This document shows, piece after piece, positions 43,580 to 51,096 of a DNA stretch of 64,000 bases. The stretch lies in NCBI GenBank assembly GCA_044235645.1, contig JBIIHQ010000007.1, positions 62,001 through 126,000 on the forward strand, in the 5' to 3' direction. Position 1 is the stretch's first letter. Each line of letters starts with the position of its first letter. The position numbers were made by a program, and so were the translations under genes. This DNA is from OMIW01 sp044235645. GTDB taxonomy: Bacteria; Bdellovibrionota_C; UBA2361; OMIW01. The notes under the pieces were generated by a model. The model was not told where the DNA came from. It worked only from the letters and a program-made list of their open reading frames with translations, and searched no databases.

Positions 43580-44380
43580 ATGTCCCGCCCCAAACTTTTC
43601 CACCGCCCTCTTAATCGAGTCAAATTTCTTGCTCTGATATCGGGGTTCGTATCTCTCACCAGTTTTTTCGGCGCCGTCTTGGTGATGGCTTTCGGGCTGC
43701 ACGGCGAGATGACGGGTCTTTTCCCGATGCAAACGCCGCGATTGGGAGTCGTCTGGGATTGCGGTATCACGCTGCTTTTCCCGGTGCCGCACTCTCTACT
43801 CCTCAGCACCAGGGGACGTCGGTATATGGCAGCTCTTATTCCTGGGGAAACGGGGCGACACCTCGTTACCACCACTTTTGTAATCATCGCCTCTCTCCAA
43901 TTAATTGCACTTTTCTTGCTCTGGTCTCACCTCGGACAAACCAACTGGAGGCCTCCGACAACCATTAGACCCTTCTGGGAATTATTGTACGTTTCCTCGT
44001 GAATTCTTCTAACGGTGGCCATGGTTAAGGCTGGTCTTGGAATCCAAATGGGCCTTCTCGGCTGGACGTCGGTGCTGAAAGGAAAGCCACCACACTATCC
44101 ATCATTCCCGACTGATGGTCTCTATACCATGTGCCGTCACCCCGTTTACTTCGCCATGGCGCTGGTATCATGCACCGGGCCAGTATGGAATATCGACCAT
44201 GCGATCATAGCCTTCATATTCACCTTCTACTGTGTGGTGGGTCCACTCATGAGGGAGCGCCGACTCGCGAGACAGTTTGGCACGCCGTTCCTCGAGTATC
44301 GCCAGCGCACCCCATTTTTTCCGACCCCACGATCTGTTGTGCGTGCGCTGAACTGTATTCAGCGGGCCCACTCGTCCTGA
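43580..44380 (+). pseudogene. MddA/NnrU-like S-methyltransferase interrupted by one in-frame TGA
   Basis: Two frames in the same phase, 43580-44002 and 44003-44380, together read as one membrane methyltransferase of about 266 residues resembling methanethiol S-methyltransferase MddA and NnrU. The first half has the membrane helices with PHSLLLSTRGRRYM. The second has TDGLYTMCRHPVYFAMALVS and MRERRLARQFGTPFLEYRQRTPF, the RHPxY and E-R-L signatures. The only interruption is TGA at 44000-44002 in WELLYVSS-stop-ILLTV. By remembered alignment to MddA the stop falls where a Trp (GW) stands, so TGG to TGA is the simplest change. A genuine nonsense mutation, read error or recoding are all possible. 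It is divergent from yceI. Confidence 0.72.
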
Positions 44381-44544
44381 CCCATCTCGGTCATTTAGTG
44401 ACGTTATTGGCAGCGCTCACGACAGCGACACTCGAGAATGGAACAGGTCATGCCACGACTCAGGTGAGGTACCGAGAACAGGCCCGAACTCACCGGCTAT
44501 GAACGAGAGTAATTGAAGAATGTTCTGATGAAAATTCGGCGATT

Positions 44545-44572
44545 TTGACCGGATTATCCTGCGAGATATCCT
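44545..44572 (+). promoter_or_regulatory. Possible sigma-70 type promoter
   Basis: TTGACC (44545-44550) is followed after 16 bases by TATCCT (44567-44572), matching five and four consensus positions. It would drive transcription into the leader and small ORF at 44627-44979. Confidence 0.3.
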
Positions 44573-44626
44573 AAATAGTATTGTTGTAGGTCTTATCCTG
44601 ACTCTTTCCCAGAAAGGAGGCGCTGC

Positions 44627-44644
44627 ATGCCGGAAGGATGCTGA
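44627..44644 (+). CDS. Five-codon leader ORF with near-perfect Shine-Dalgarno
   Basis: AGAAAGGAGG ends six bases before an ATG at 44627 that encodes MPEGC and stops at TGA (44642-44644). The start of the next frame (ATG 44638) lies inside it, so the ribosome could re-initiate. This may be a leader peptide controlling the following small gene. Confidence 0.35.
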   Translation: MPEGC

Positions 44645-44979
44645 TTGATATGTGCCTAAATCAAAGTAACCATAACATCTTGATTTACCCTTTCGGTAAT
44701 CTCGTAACCAACCTTTTAGCCCGTGCAGAGATCGAGTTAATAACCGGGGTTGAAGATGTGTGGTTTGTTTGTCGCCTCGACTACTCGGACGAACCCGAAG
44801 GGAGTATCCCACTCTCTATCCAAAACTCGAATGAGCGGCAAAGATCTCATGCGTCCGACATTCCACAGAATGTTCAGGGCCTTTTCGAAGATATAAAATC
44901 AGTTTTTTTCTTCTCGATCAAGATCGATAGGAATATCGATATATTTTGTATAATTGACCCAGTTAGCTGCCTATCGTGA
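44638..44979 (+). CDS. Small AT-rich hypothetical protein
   Basis: A 113-residue product with beta-strand-like N-terminus (NILIYPFGNLVTNLLARAEIEL, VEDVWFVCRLDY) and a hydrophobic C-terminal part (SVFFFSIKIDRNIDIFCIIDP). No family is recognised. It has weaker coding character and lower GC than its neighbours, but sits behind a strong ribosome site through the overlapping leader ORF. It may have been acquired or be decaying. Confidence 0.38.
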   Translation: MLIDMCLNQSNHNILIYPFGNLVTNLLARAEIELITGVEDVWFVCRLDYSDEPEGSIPLSIQNSNERQRSHASDIPQNVQGLFEDIKSVFFFSIKIDRNIDIFCIIDPVSCLS

Positions 44980-45051
44980 TAAATTGATCATTCGGACGTC
45001 ATGTGCGAGATTCAATTTGTATGCTACCCTTTAGGAGTTTTAGGTTTGACG

Positions 45052-45324
45052 ATGAACGATCTGAGAATCGCCCTGGTGCCCATGGGTCATCGGACCATGA
45101 CTTACCTTGTGCGTCATCATCGCGATGATCGCGGCTATTATGTACTAGGGCATCTTCCCAACCCGGGTAAACTGATGAACTTGTACATCAATCTGGAGAG
45201 GTGTCACTTCCACACCGTGGATAGTGCCCACGAAGACCTGTTTATCGAGAAATACAAAACGGATGGGCCGAGGGGTCTTTCGATCCTTCTCGAAGATCTC
45301 GGCGTCGTTCACTCGCTTCAATAG
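45052..45324 (+). CDS. Small hypothetical protein
   Basis: From the ATG at 45052 this encodes 90 residues, MNDLRIALVPMGHRTMTYLV through a His/Asp/Arg-rich middle (RHHRDDRGYYVLGHLPNPGK) to DGPRGLSILLEDLGVVHSL. It has a compact globular pattern and ends 13 bp before a strong stem-loop, which supports a real transcript end. No family is recognised; the frame extends upstream to 45001 without convincing residues. Confidence 0.5.
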   Translation: MNDLRIALVPMGHRTMTYLVRHHRDDRGYYVLGHLPNPGKLMNLYINLERCHFHTVDSAHEDLFIEKYKTDGPRGLSILLEDLGVVHSLQ

Positions 45325-45337
45325 GAAGGTTTAGCCC

Positions 45338-45367
45338 CCCCCTTGTAAAGTTTATCTTGCAAGGGGG
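45338..45367. terminator. Stem-loop between convergent genes
   Basis: CCCCCTTG (45338-45345) pairs with CAAGGGGG (45360-45367) around a 14-base AT-rich loop. It lies between the small plus-strand gene and the 3' end of the minus-strand amidohydrolase gene and could serve both, though no long U tract follows. Confidence 0.6.
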
Positions 45368-45452
45368 CCTATCTTAGTCTAGAAGTCGTCGGTACCTCCA
45401 CACATCCGCGCGACTTACTCTCTCGGCGGCTCGCCTTCGCATTCTGCCGCAC

Positions 45453-46268
45453 CTATGGTGATCGGATGCCGTGATTGTCATCAGAGGAGAAGGCCACCGC
45501 TGACACGATAGCCTCGATGCAAGAGCGCATTTTATCAAACCCCCCTGATTTCTTCGTTGATGATTCATCCATGTAGGTTGCTCTGTTGATCTCGAGCATA
45601 AAAGCGCTTATCCGCGGGTCATTATAAAGCGGGAGGGGCACATACGTGCCGGAAAAGGGTTTATTGATACCGAAGGAATATCCGCAATCTGAGGCAATTG
45701 TTTCGACGAGCTTCTCGATTAGGACTGGAGTATGAATTGGATCGGTGCCAATAACAATATCGGGCCTCTCAGTATTCCCTGACAATTCGTAAGGGAGCGA
45801 ATTTGCGGGATAAGAATGGCAGTCAATGATTGTACATCGGGAAAAGCGCTCCAGGCAGTTTTTGGTCCGCAGAATGAGCTCTTCGTGATAGGGCCGATAA
45901 TACATCGCGAGCAACTTTTCCCGTTCTTCTAAGTTGAGCTCCCTTCTCAAGCGCTGAAGCTGACACCCATGGGTATAAATACTACCCATACCCCGAGTTG
46001 ACATAATCTCGCGACTGTCATCTTCGAACCTTTCGGGATCAACCACAAAACGACTAATATCGTATCGCATCAGGCAACCACCGGCCGCAACGATCGGCTG
46101 ATACAAATCATCGGTAAACCAATCGACCAGAAGTCGATGCTGTTCACGGAGCTCCTCATCAGTAACTATAAATTGGTCCCTTACCTGCTCGGGGATGACA
46201 GAGGAACTATGGGGCACACTTGCCAACAGTGGAATCTGAGGTGCCGGATTGAAAAGAGAGTAACTCAT
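45453..46268 (-). CDS. N-formylglutamate amidohydrolase-family hydrolase
   Basis: This 271-residue hydrolase resembles HutG-type N-formylglutamate deformylase: LLASVPHSSSVIPEQVR, RYDISRFVVDPERFEDDS, IYTHGCQLQ, YYRPYHEEL and IIDCHSYPANSLPYE, with His, Asp and Glu residues at the positions typical of metal-binding amidohydrolases of this group. HutG completes histidine degradation, but no hutU, hutI or hutH is nearby, so a broader role in N-acyl amino acid or peptide hydrolysis is possible. The start ATG at 46268 overlaps the stop of the upstream gene as ATGA. Confidence 0.85.
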   Translation of the reverse strand: MSYSLFNPAPQIPLLASVPHSSSVIPEQVRDQFIVTDEELREQHRLLVDWFTDDLYQPIVAAGGCLMRYDISRFVVDPERFEDDSREIMSTRGMGSIYTHGCQLQRLRRELNLEEREKLLAMYYRPYHEELILRTKNCLERFSRCTIIDCHSYPANSLPYELSGNTERPDIVIGTDPIHTPVLIEKLVETIASDCGYSFGINKPFSGTYVPLPLYNDPRISAFMLEINRATYMDESSTKKSGGFDKMRSCIEAIVSAVAFSSDDNHGIRSP

Positions 46269-46816
46269 ACCAGAGACATCCATACCACATCGGGCTGGCC
46301 GAGAGATTCATACATCCAACTGCTCGGAGCCATCTGTGGATTAAATGATTGACGTGCGACCTCACGAAAACCAAAGCAGCGGTAAAAGCGGGGCAGATGA
46401 TCATCGACATCAAAGCACGATAAACATCGTGCCCCCTCTGCGATAGCTCGGTCCATCAGAGAGGCACCATAATGCGCATCGGGATATGAAAAAAGCGAAA
46501 CAAGCTCTGACCCGATCAATCCAAAACCACCTTTTCCATCGACAGTCATGAACAATCGAGCACCTTTTGAACGGTACTCATCAGAGCTCAACCGATGGAT
46601 CATTAGTTTTCTAATTTCAGGAAGCCCCTCACGGGCACTCACAAAGCTATCGAATTCATCGAAGGTTCGACACTCGAGAATGTGCCGTCCTCGCTCGGGA
46701 TCGAGCGCCTCTTGGGGCAACGATGCTCCGACTTTTTGCTTATCATCGAATGCCTCCGATGAGGGATTCTCTCTATGTCCTTCCGTCCGCATACCCCTGC
46801 CAGCGCTGTTCTTCAA
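46265..46816 (-). CDS. GNAT-like acetyltransferase or related hypothetical
   Basis: The 183-residue protein has a C-terminal part (from about GARLFMTVDGKGGFGLIGSELVSLF) resembling a GNAT N-acyltransferase core, with SLMDRAIAEGARCLSCFDVDDHLPRFYRCFGFREVAR giving the acetyl-CoA-binding helix and the FYxxxGF motif. The first 70 residues are polar. GFREVARQSFNPQMAPSSWMYE is typical of phage-type GNAT proteins. It is the first gene of a two-gene operon; its stop overlaps the amidohydrolase start, so the two proteins may act on the same substrate class. Confidence 0.6.
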   Translation of the reverse strand: MKNSAGRGMRTEGHRENPSSEAFDDKQKVGASLPQEALDPERGRHILECRTFDEFDSFVSAREGLPEIRKLMIHRLSSDEYRSKGARLFMTVDGKGGFGLIGSELVSLFSYPDAHYGASLMDRAIAEGARCLSCFDVDDHLPRFYRCFGFREVARQSFNPQMAPSSWMYESLGQPDVVWMSLV

Positions 46817-47391
46817 ATAACCGCGCGGCCGCCCCCGACGCGACTCTGCACAGATTGAGCAAGTTTTTCACCACCCTGCTCCTCACAACCTATCCTGATA
46901 CCATCTCTCAAGTCAAAGTTCCACTGGTCGTGAAATCGCCCTCCCTCTGGCGCGAATGTGCTCGTTTATCGCTCGCAAGACAGGTAATGGCATCAAATCT
47001 GCGTGGTCAACATGCGCCTCTGTAGACAGGGAAGGGATACGGAGAATCACCCATGTATTCAGGAATCCGGGTACGGGGCCGTCCTAGAGCCCACTCAGCT
47101 CCACCCTGTCACCTCATGACATCGAGAGCCCTTCTCGTAATTTCTTTTGTCCCTCTCATAGAGCCCTCAGAGGCCTGTCAACCACCTCCTCACGAGCATC
47201 GGCCACCGCGAGGGGGCTACGACCCCCCTTTCCCGGGAACAAGAGGAGAGATCAAAGAATCTCGGTCACGTGGAACGCAGGTCGCATCCCAACCCCCTCG
47301 GGAATTCGTTCGGTGATTTCGACCAGTTAGGAAATCGGCCTAAAATCGGCAATGCTTGTTTTTTTAGATATTCGTAACGAGATAGATCTTT
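46817..47391. other. 575-bp region without a convincing gene
   Basis: Short frames occur on both strands, for example a Pro/Arg-rich plus-strand frame at 47053-47316, but none shows a family motif or a good ribosome site. I see nothing further in it. Confidence 0.4.
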
Positions 47392-47616
47392 TCAACGTTG
47401 CTTTGTGATAAGCTTCCCCTCGTCGGTTTTATAATAATGGCAAGAGTCAACGGTTGGATCTCCGTCCGAATATTGTTTACGCCCAGTGTCGAGGTGCAGA
47501 TACGCACCCGACGACCTGAACGGAGATTGGTCAAGCAATTCATGCAAAACCTCGTGTCTGAGGGCAGCGACATTGCTTTCTATCTGTTCGGATGAGGCCT
47601 CCCCTTGTTCCATCAT
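47392..47616 (-). CDS. Small hypothetical protein downstream of guaA (uncertain)
   Basis: From ATG 47616 it encodes 74 residues with protein-like composition (QIESNVAALRHEVLHELLDQ, SSGAYLHLDTGRKQYSDGDP, CHYYKTDEGKL). The phase stays open upstream through a TGA at 47706-47704 (reading GYIDIAGDYVGELRNLRRKK) back to the guaA stop, so it may be the 3' part of a decayed gene. No family is recognised and no ribosome site is visible. A plus-strand terminator hairpin overlaps its start, which argues against it. Confidence 0.3.
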   Translation of the reverse strand: MMEQGEASSEQIESNVAALRHEVLHELLDQSPFRSSGAYLHLDTGRKQYSDGDPTVDSCHYYKTDEGKLITKQR

Positions 47617-47649
47617 CCACACCAACCCGAGAGGTGGTGTGGATTTTTT
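47615..47649 (+). terminator. Strong intrinsic terminator on the plus strand
   Basis: ATCCACACCA (47615-47624) pairs perfectly with TGGTGTGGAT (47635-47644), 10-base loop, followed by a run of six T ending at 47649. It would end a plus-strand transcript, yet no recognised plus-strand gene lies upstream. TATAAT occurs at 47430-47435, so a small RNA of about 200 bases is possible. Confidence 0.7.
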
Positions 47650-47772
47650 CCTTCGAAGATTCCTCAGCTCGCCGACATAGTCCCCGGCGATATCGATGTA
47701 TCCTCACTGACTAGGCATCCATCGCCCTATCACTTCGGTGTCACCGTAAAACTCGTCTCTGTACACCTGCCT

Positions 47773-49311
47773 CTACTCCCACTCAATCGTCGCCGGAGGC
47801 TTACTTGAGATGTCAAGAACCACTCGATTGATACCGGGTACTTCGTTGCAAATGCGGCTACTCATCCGCCTGAGCAGTCCTTCGGGGAGATGCACCCAAT
47901 CAGCAGTCATCCCATCATCAGAGCTCACTACCCGAATCGCTATCGCTTGCTCGTAAGTGCGGTTATCACCCATAACCCCCACTGAATTAACCGGTAGAAG
48001 AACCGCAAAGCTTTGCCATACGGTATCGAGCAATCCGGCTACCTCCATTTCATGTCGAATAATCGCGTCGGCTTCCCTCACAAGACGGAGCTGCCCCTCA
48101 TTGATCGCACCGAGAATTCGCACCGCCAATCCCGGGCCGGGAAACGGTTGTCGCTTTAGCAGCTTGCTTGCGATCTGTAACGATGCTCCCACCGCGCGGA
48201 CCTCATCTTTAAAGAGCTCTCTCAGCGGCTCGATCAGAAGAAGTTTCATACGCTCGGGAAGACCCCCAACGTTGTGATGAGTCTTTATCGTCGCCGATGG
48301 CCCTCGGACCGACATACTCTCGATGACATCGGGATAAAGGGTGCCCTGGACCAGATGGGTGACGTTCGAGATGCGATGCGCCTCCTCGTCGAAAACATCT
48401 ATAAATGTTCTACCTATGATTTTGCGCTTTTGCTCGGGATCGGTCACCCCAGCGAGCGCGGTGAGAAATCGCTCCGAAGCATCGACCGCTATCACATGGA
48501 GCCCGAGCCCCTCAGGCCCGAGATTACGCACGACCTCTTCTGCCTCTCCCTTTCTCAAAAGCCCATTGTCAACGAACACACAATGGAGCCGCTCTCCTAT
48601 CGCTCGATGAACGAGCACCGCTGCAACGGTTGAATCGACTCCTCCACTGAGACCACACACGACCTGAGCCCCCGAAGGCACCTGCGCGCGGATTGTTGCA
48701 ATGGCCGCCTCGACGAAGTCCTCTGGATTCCAGTTCTTTTCACATCCCGCTATCCGGAAGAGAAAATTACCGAGAACATCCCGACCACGGGGGGAGTGAA
48801 CGACCTCGGGATGGAACTGGATCCCGTACTGCCTGGTCTCAACATTTCCCATCGCCGCTATCGGTGCTCCGATACTCGTTCCATATCGGACAAATCCAGT
48901 CGGAAGTGCCTCGACGTGATCGCCGTGGCTCATCCACATAGGGGTGCGGGAGCCAAGTTCAAATCCCTCGAATATGTCGCTCGAACGCTCGACAGTCAGC
49001 TCTGCGTGCCCATACTCGCGTGACTCTCCCCGTCCGAGCAATCCACCTCCGACCTGAGCCATCAGCTGCATACCGTAACAGATCCCGAGCACTGGAACGT
49101 CCCCTCGGAGCCATCCTGCATCAAAGGGAGGTGCATCCTCACCCGTGACGCTTGCAGGACCACCCGAGAGTATGACGGCACGAACTCCTTCAAACTGAAC
49201 CGGCGCTGAACAGGGTCGAACCTCACTGTAAACGCCCAATTCGCGAACCCGTCGCGCGATCAACTGGGTATATTGTGATCCAAAATCGAGGACCAGCACC
49301 TTTGCTTCCAT
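47773..49311 (-). CDS. guaA: GMP synthase (glutamine-hydrolysing)
   Basis: GuaA converts XMP to GMP. The 512-residue protein has a class I amidotransferase domain (VLDFGSQYTQLIARRVRELG, PVLGICYGMQLMAQ with the catalytic Cys, and GIQFHPEVVHS), an ATP-pyrophosphatase domain (VVCGLSGGVDSTVAAVL), and the C-terminal dimerisation domain ending PPATIEWE, all standard. The ATG at 49311 begins MEAKVLVLDFGSQ. der lies 70 bp upstream in the same direction. guaB is not in the window. Confidence 0.98.
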   Translation of the reverse strand: MEAKVLVLDFGSQYTQLIARRVRELGVYSEVRPCSAPVQFEGVRAVILSGGPASVTGEDAPPFDAGWLRGDVPVLGICYGMQLMAQVGGGLLGRGESREYGHAELTVERSSDIFEGFELGSRTPMWMSHGDHVEALPTGFVRYGTSIGAPIAAMGNVETRQYGIQFHPEVVHSPRGRDVLGNFLFRIAGCEKNWNPEDFVEAAIATIRAQVPSGAQVVCGLSGGVDSTVAAVLVHRAIGERLHCVFVDNGLLRKGEAEEVVRNLGPEGLGLHVIAVDASERFLTALAGVTDPEQKRKIIGRTFIDVFDEEAHRISNVTHLVQGTLYPDVIESMSVRGPSATIKTHHNVGGLPERMKLLLIEPLRELFKDEVRAVGASLQIASKLLKRQPFPGPGLAVRILGAINEGQLRLVREADAIIRHEMEVAGLLDTVWQSFAVLLPVNSVGVMGDNRTYEQAIAIRVVSSDDGMTADWVHLPEGLLRRMSSRICNEVPGINRVVLDISSKPPATIEWE

Positions 49312-49381
49312 GCACCGTTCTCCCTGGTTGCCTTTATCTGTCGTACCACGCCTTAACGCTCAGTGAAGAGGCTATACTTCC

Positions 49382-50758
49382 TCAACTCCGGGCCGCTGCC
49401 TCGTCAGCCTCTTCACGCGCACTCTTCTTACGGAAGTTAATCTTGATATCAACCCCCGGAAATGGGTACTCATCACGAAGCGCGTTTTTTATATATCGCT
49501 CATATCCGAACCCGAGCCGCGAGGGATGGTTGAGAAAGAGTACGAAGGTCGGCGGCTCGATACCAGCTTGAACGGCGAACTGAAGCTTTATCGGCTGTCC
49601 CCGATATACCGGCGGTGGACGTCTATCGAACGCTGCCCTGAGAACACGATTGAGGTCTGAGGTTTTTATCCGCAATTTTCTCGCATCGTAGACCTCAGCA
49701 ACTGTTTCGAGAACCGATGGGCACCGCCGACCGGTAAGTGCCGATACGAAGATGATCGGACAATACTTAGCGAATTTGAACACCTCGCGGATTGCCGCCG
49801 TAAAGGCATGCACACTCGTGTGGTCTTTCTCTATGAGATCCCATTTATTGACAACGACAATAAACCCCTTGCCCCGCTCATGGATGATACCGCCAATTTT
49901 AGCGTCCTGCTCGGTTGGCATGCCGTGAGTTGCATCGATGACAAGAACGCCGACATCACAACCCGCCACGGCACGGAGGGTCCTCAAGGTACTGTAGCGC
50001 TCGACGCTACCGTCCTCGACCTTCGCCCGTTTCCGCAATCCCGCCGTATCAACGAAAACAAAGTCGCGCCCCTCACGCCTTACTTTAACATCGATACTGT
50101 CGCGGGTCGTCCCCGCGACATCTGAGGTTACGAGGCGCGGCTCTCCGAGAATTCGATTTATCAGGGTCGATTTACCGACGTTTGGTTTTCCAATTATCGC
50201 GACCCGTACCGGCAACTCCTCCTCAGGAGCTTCGGTCGCGAGCTTCCCCGCCGTCTGCTTAAGATGTATCTCGATCTTTTCAATTAATTCACGGAGACCC
50301 TGGTAGTGGGCGGCGCTAAGGATGTGAAGTTCCTCTGCACCGAGCGCATGAAACTCCGAGGCGGCGATCTGGTGCTCCCCTTTTTCGCACTTATTAACCA
50401 CCCAGAGGATTGGCTTACCCGACCGACGAACGAGGTCAGCAACCTCCCAATCGAGAGGATGAACCCCCTCAACTCCATCAAAAAGCGCGATGACCAAGTC
50501 CGCCTCACCCACTGCAACTTCTGCCTGTTCCCGCACTAACGCTTGAAGCGTCACATCCTCGTCACCAACAACTCCACCGGTATCCACGAGATTGAAGAGG
50601 AAACCGTGTCGTTTGACGAGAGAGTATGATCTATCGCGGGTTACCCCGGGAGTGTCTTCAACGATGGCGAGGCGCCGACCGGCGATGGCATTAAAAAGGG
50701 TGGATTTACCGACGTTGGTTCGACCAACGATTGCGACAAGGGGAATTCTGCGGGCCAT
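49382..50758 (-). CDS. der: Ribosome-associated GTPase Der (EngA)
   Basis: Der is a tandem GTPase needed for 50S ribosome maturation. The 458-residue protein has two G domains: P-loops GRTNVGKSTLFN and GKPNVGKSTLIN, VDTGGVVGDEDV and VDTAGLRKR as switch regions, WVVNKCEKGE and VVNKWDLIEKD as the base-specifying NKxD motifs, and a C-terminal KH-like domain (LKFAVQAGIEPPTFVLFLNHP). It is followed by guaA, and rnc lies upstream beyond a hairpin-rich spacer. Confidence 0.98.
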   Translation of the reverse strand: MARRIPLVAIVGRTNVGKSTLFNAIAGRRLAIVEDTPGVTRDRSYSLVKRHGFLFNLVDTGGVVGDEDVTLQALVREQAEVAVGEADLVIALFDGVEGVHPLDWEVADLVRRSGKPILWVVNKCEKGEHQIAASEFHALGAEELHILSAAHYQGLRELIEKIEIHLKQTAGKLATEAPEEELPVRVAIIGKPNVGKSTLINRILGEPRLVTSDVAGTTRDSIDVKVRREGRDFVFVDTAGLRKRAKVEDGSVERYSTLRTLRAVAGCDVGVLVIDATHGMPTEQDAKIGGIIHERGKGFIVVVNKWDLIEKDHTSVHAFTAAIREVFKFAKYCPIIFVSALTGRRCPSVLETVAEVYDARKLRIKTSDLNRVLRAAFDRRPPPVYRGQPIKLQFAVQAGIEPPTFVLFLNHPSRLGFGYERYIKNALRDEYPFPGVDIKINFRKKSAREEADEAAARS

Positions 50759-50797
50759 AAACTGCTCTTTTTCTTTTCCTCAGGTACTACATAGTGC

Positions 50798-50980
50798 TCC
50801 CTGAAAAAGGCATCTTTCTTCGCCTCGTGCTCAAAAAGATGCCTTTTCAGGGGTACTCCGGACCATGGGTGGTCCGGTAAACGCCGTCAGGCGTTTGGGC
50901 GACGCGGGTGAAATCGCGCTTGAATCGATTTCATCCGCTTGGAGCAGTCCTAAAATACCCGGGGGTGGATTTTTCAGGAC
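50798..50980. ncRNA. Array of five tandem stem-loops between rnc and der
   Basis: Five consecutive inverted repeats fill 183 bases. First, CCCTGAAAA(A)GGCATCTTT with AAAGATGCCTTTTCAGGG (50799-50852, about 18 bp). Second, CCGGACCA-TGGG-TGGTCCGG (50858-50877). Third, AAACGCC-GTCA-GGCGTTT (50879-50896). Fourth, GCGGGTGAAATCG with CGATTTCATCCGC (50904-50938, 13 bp with one G-U). Fifth, GTCCT-AAAAT-ACCC with GGGT-ATTTT-AGGAC (50947-50980). Because stems are palindromic, either strand could carry the RNA. On the minus strand it is the spacer between rnc and der and could be a processing substrate, leader or stand-alone RNA. Confidence 0.6.
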
Positions 50981-51096
50981 CAACCAAATATCACTGCATC
51001 CACTGCGCCATGAATCGATAAATCGCCATGGACTCACTGATTCACCGCTGTTTTTTTATCTCCTCATTCTTTCGTTTCTGCGAGCTCCCCCCACGA
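50981..51096. other. Spacer between the hairpin array and rnc
   Basis: About 115 bases with a T7 run at 51050-51056 on the plus strand and no frame. It is the immediate 3' flank of rnc; I see no further stem with a U tract. Confidence 0.35.

Noticed and set aside
47053..47316. Plus-strand 87-codon frame with a hydrophobic patch considered as a small secreted protein.
   Set aside because: Pro/Arg-rich composition, no ribosome site and no downstream terminator.
47704..47742. TGA at 47706 is followed after 13 bases by a 6-bp stem with a G-starting loop, resembling a bacterial SECIS for selenocysteine.
   Set aside because: The host frame has no recognised family or start codon, and short stems of this kind are common; no selenoprotein gene is supported.
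46965..47772. After guaA the same minus-strand phase stays free of TAA and TAG for about 270 codons with only TGA stops, suggesting TGA recoding.
   Set aside because: TGA ends many confident genes here, the later part of the phase is not protein-like, and TA-containing stops are rarer in this composition, so the run can arise by chance.
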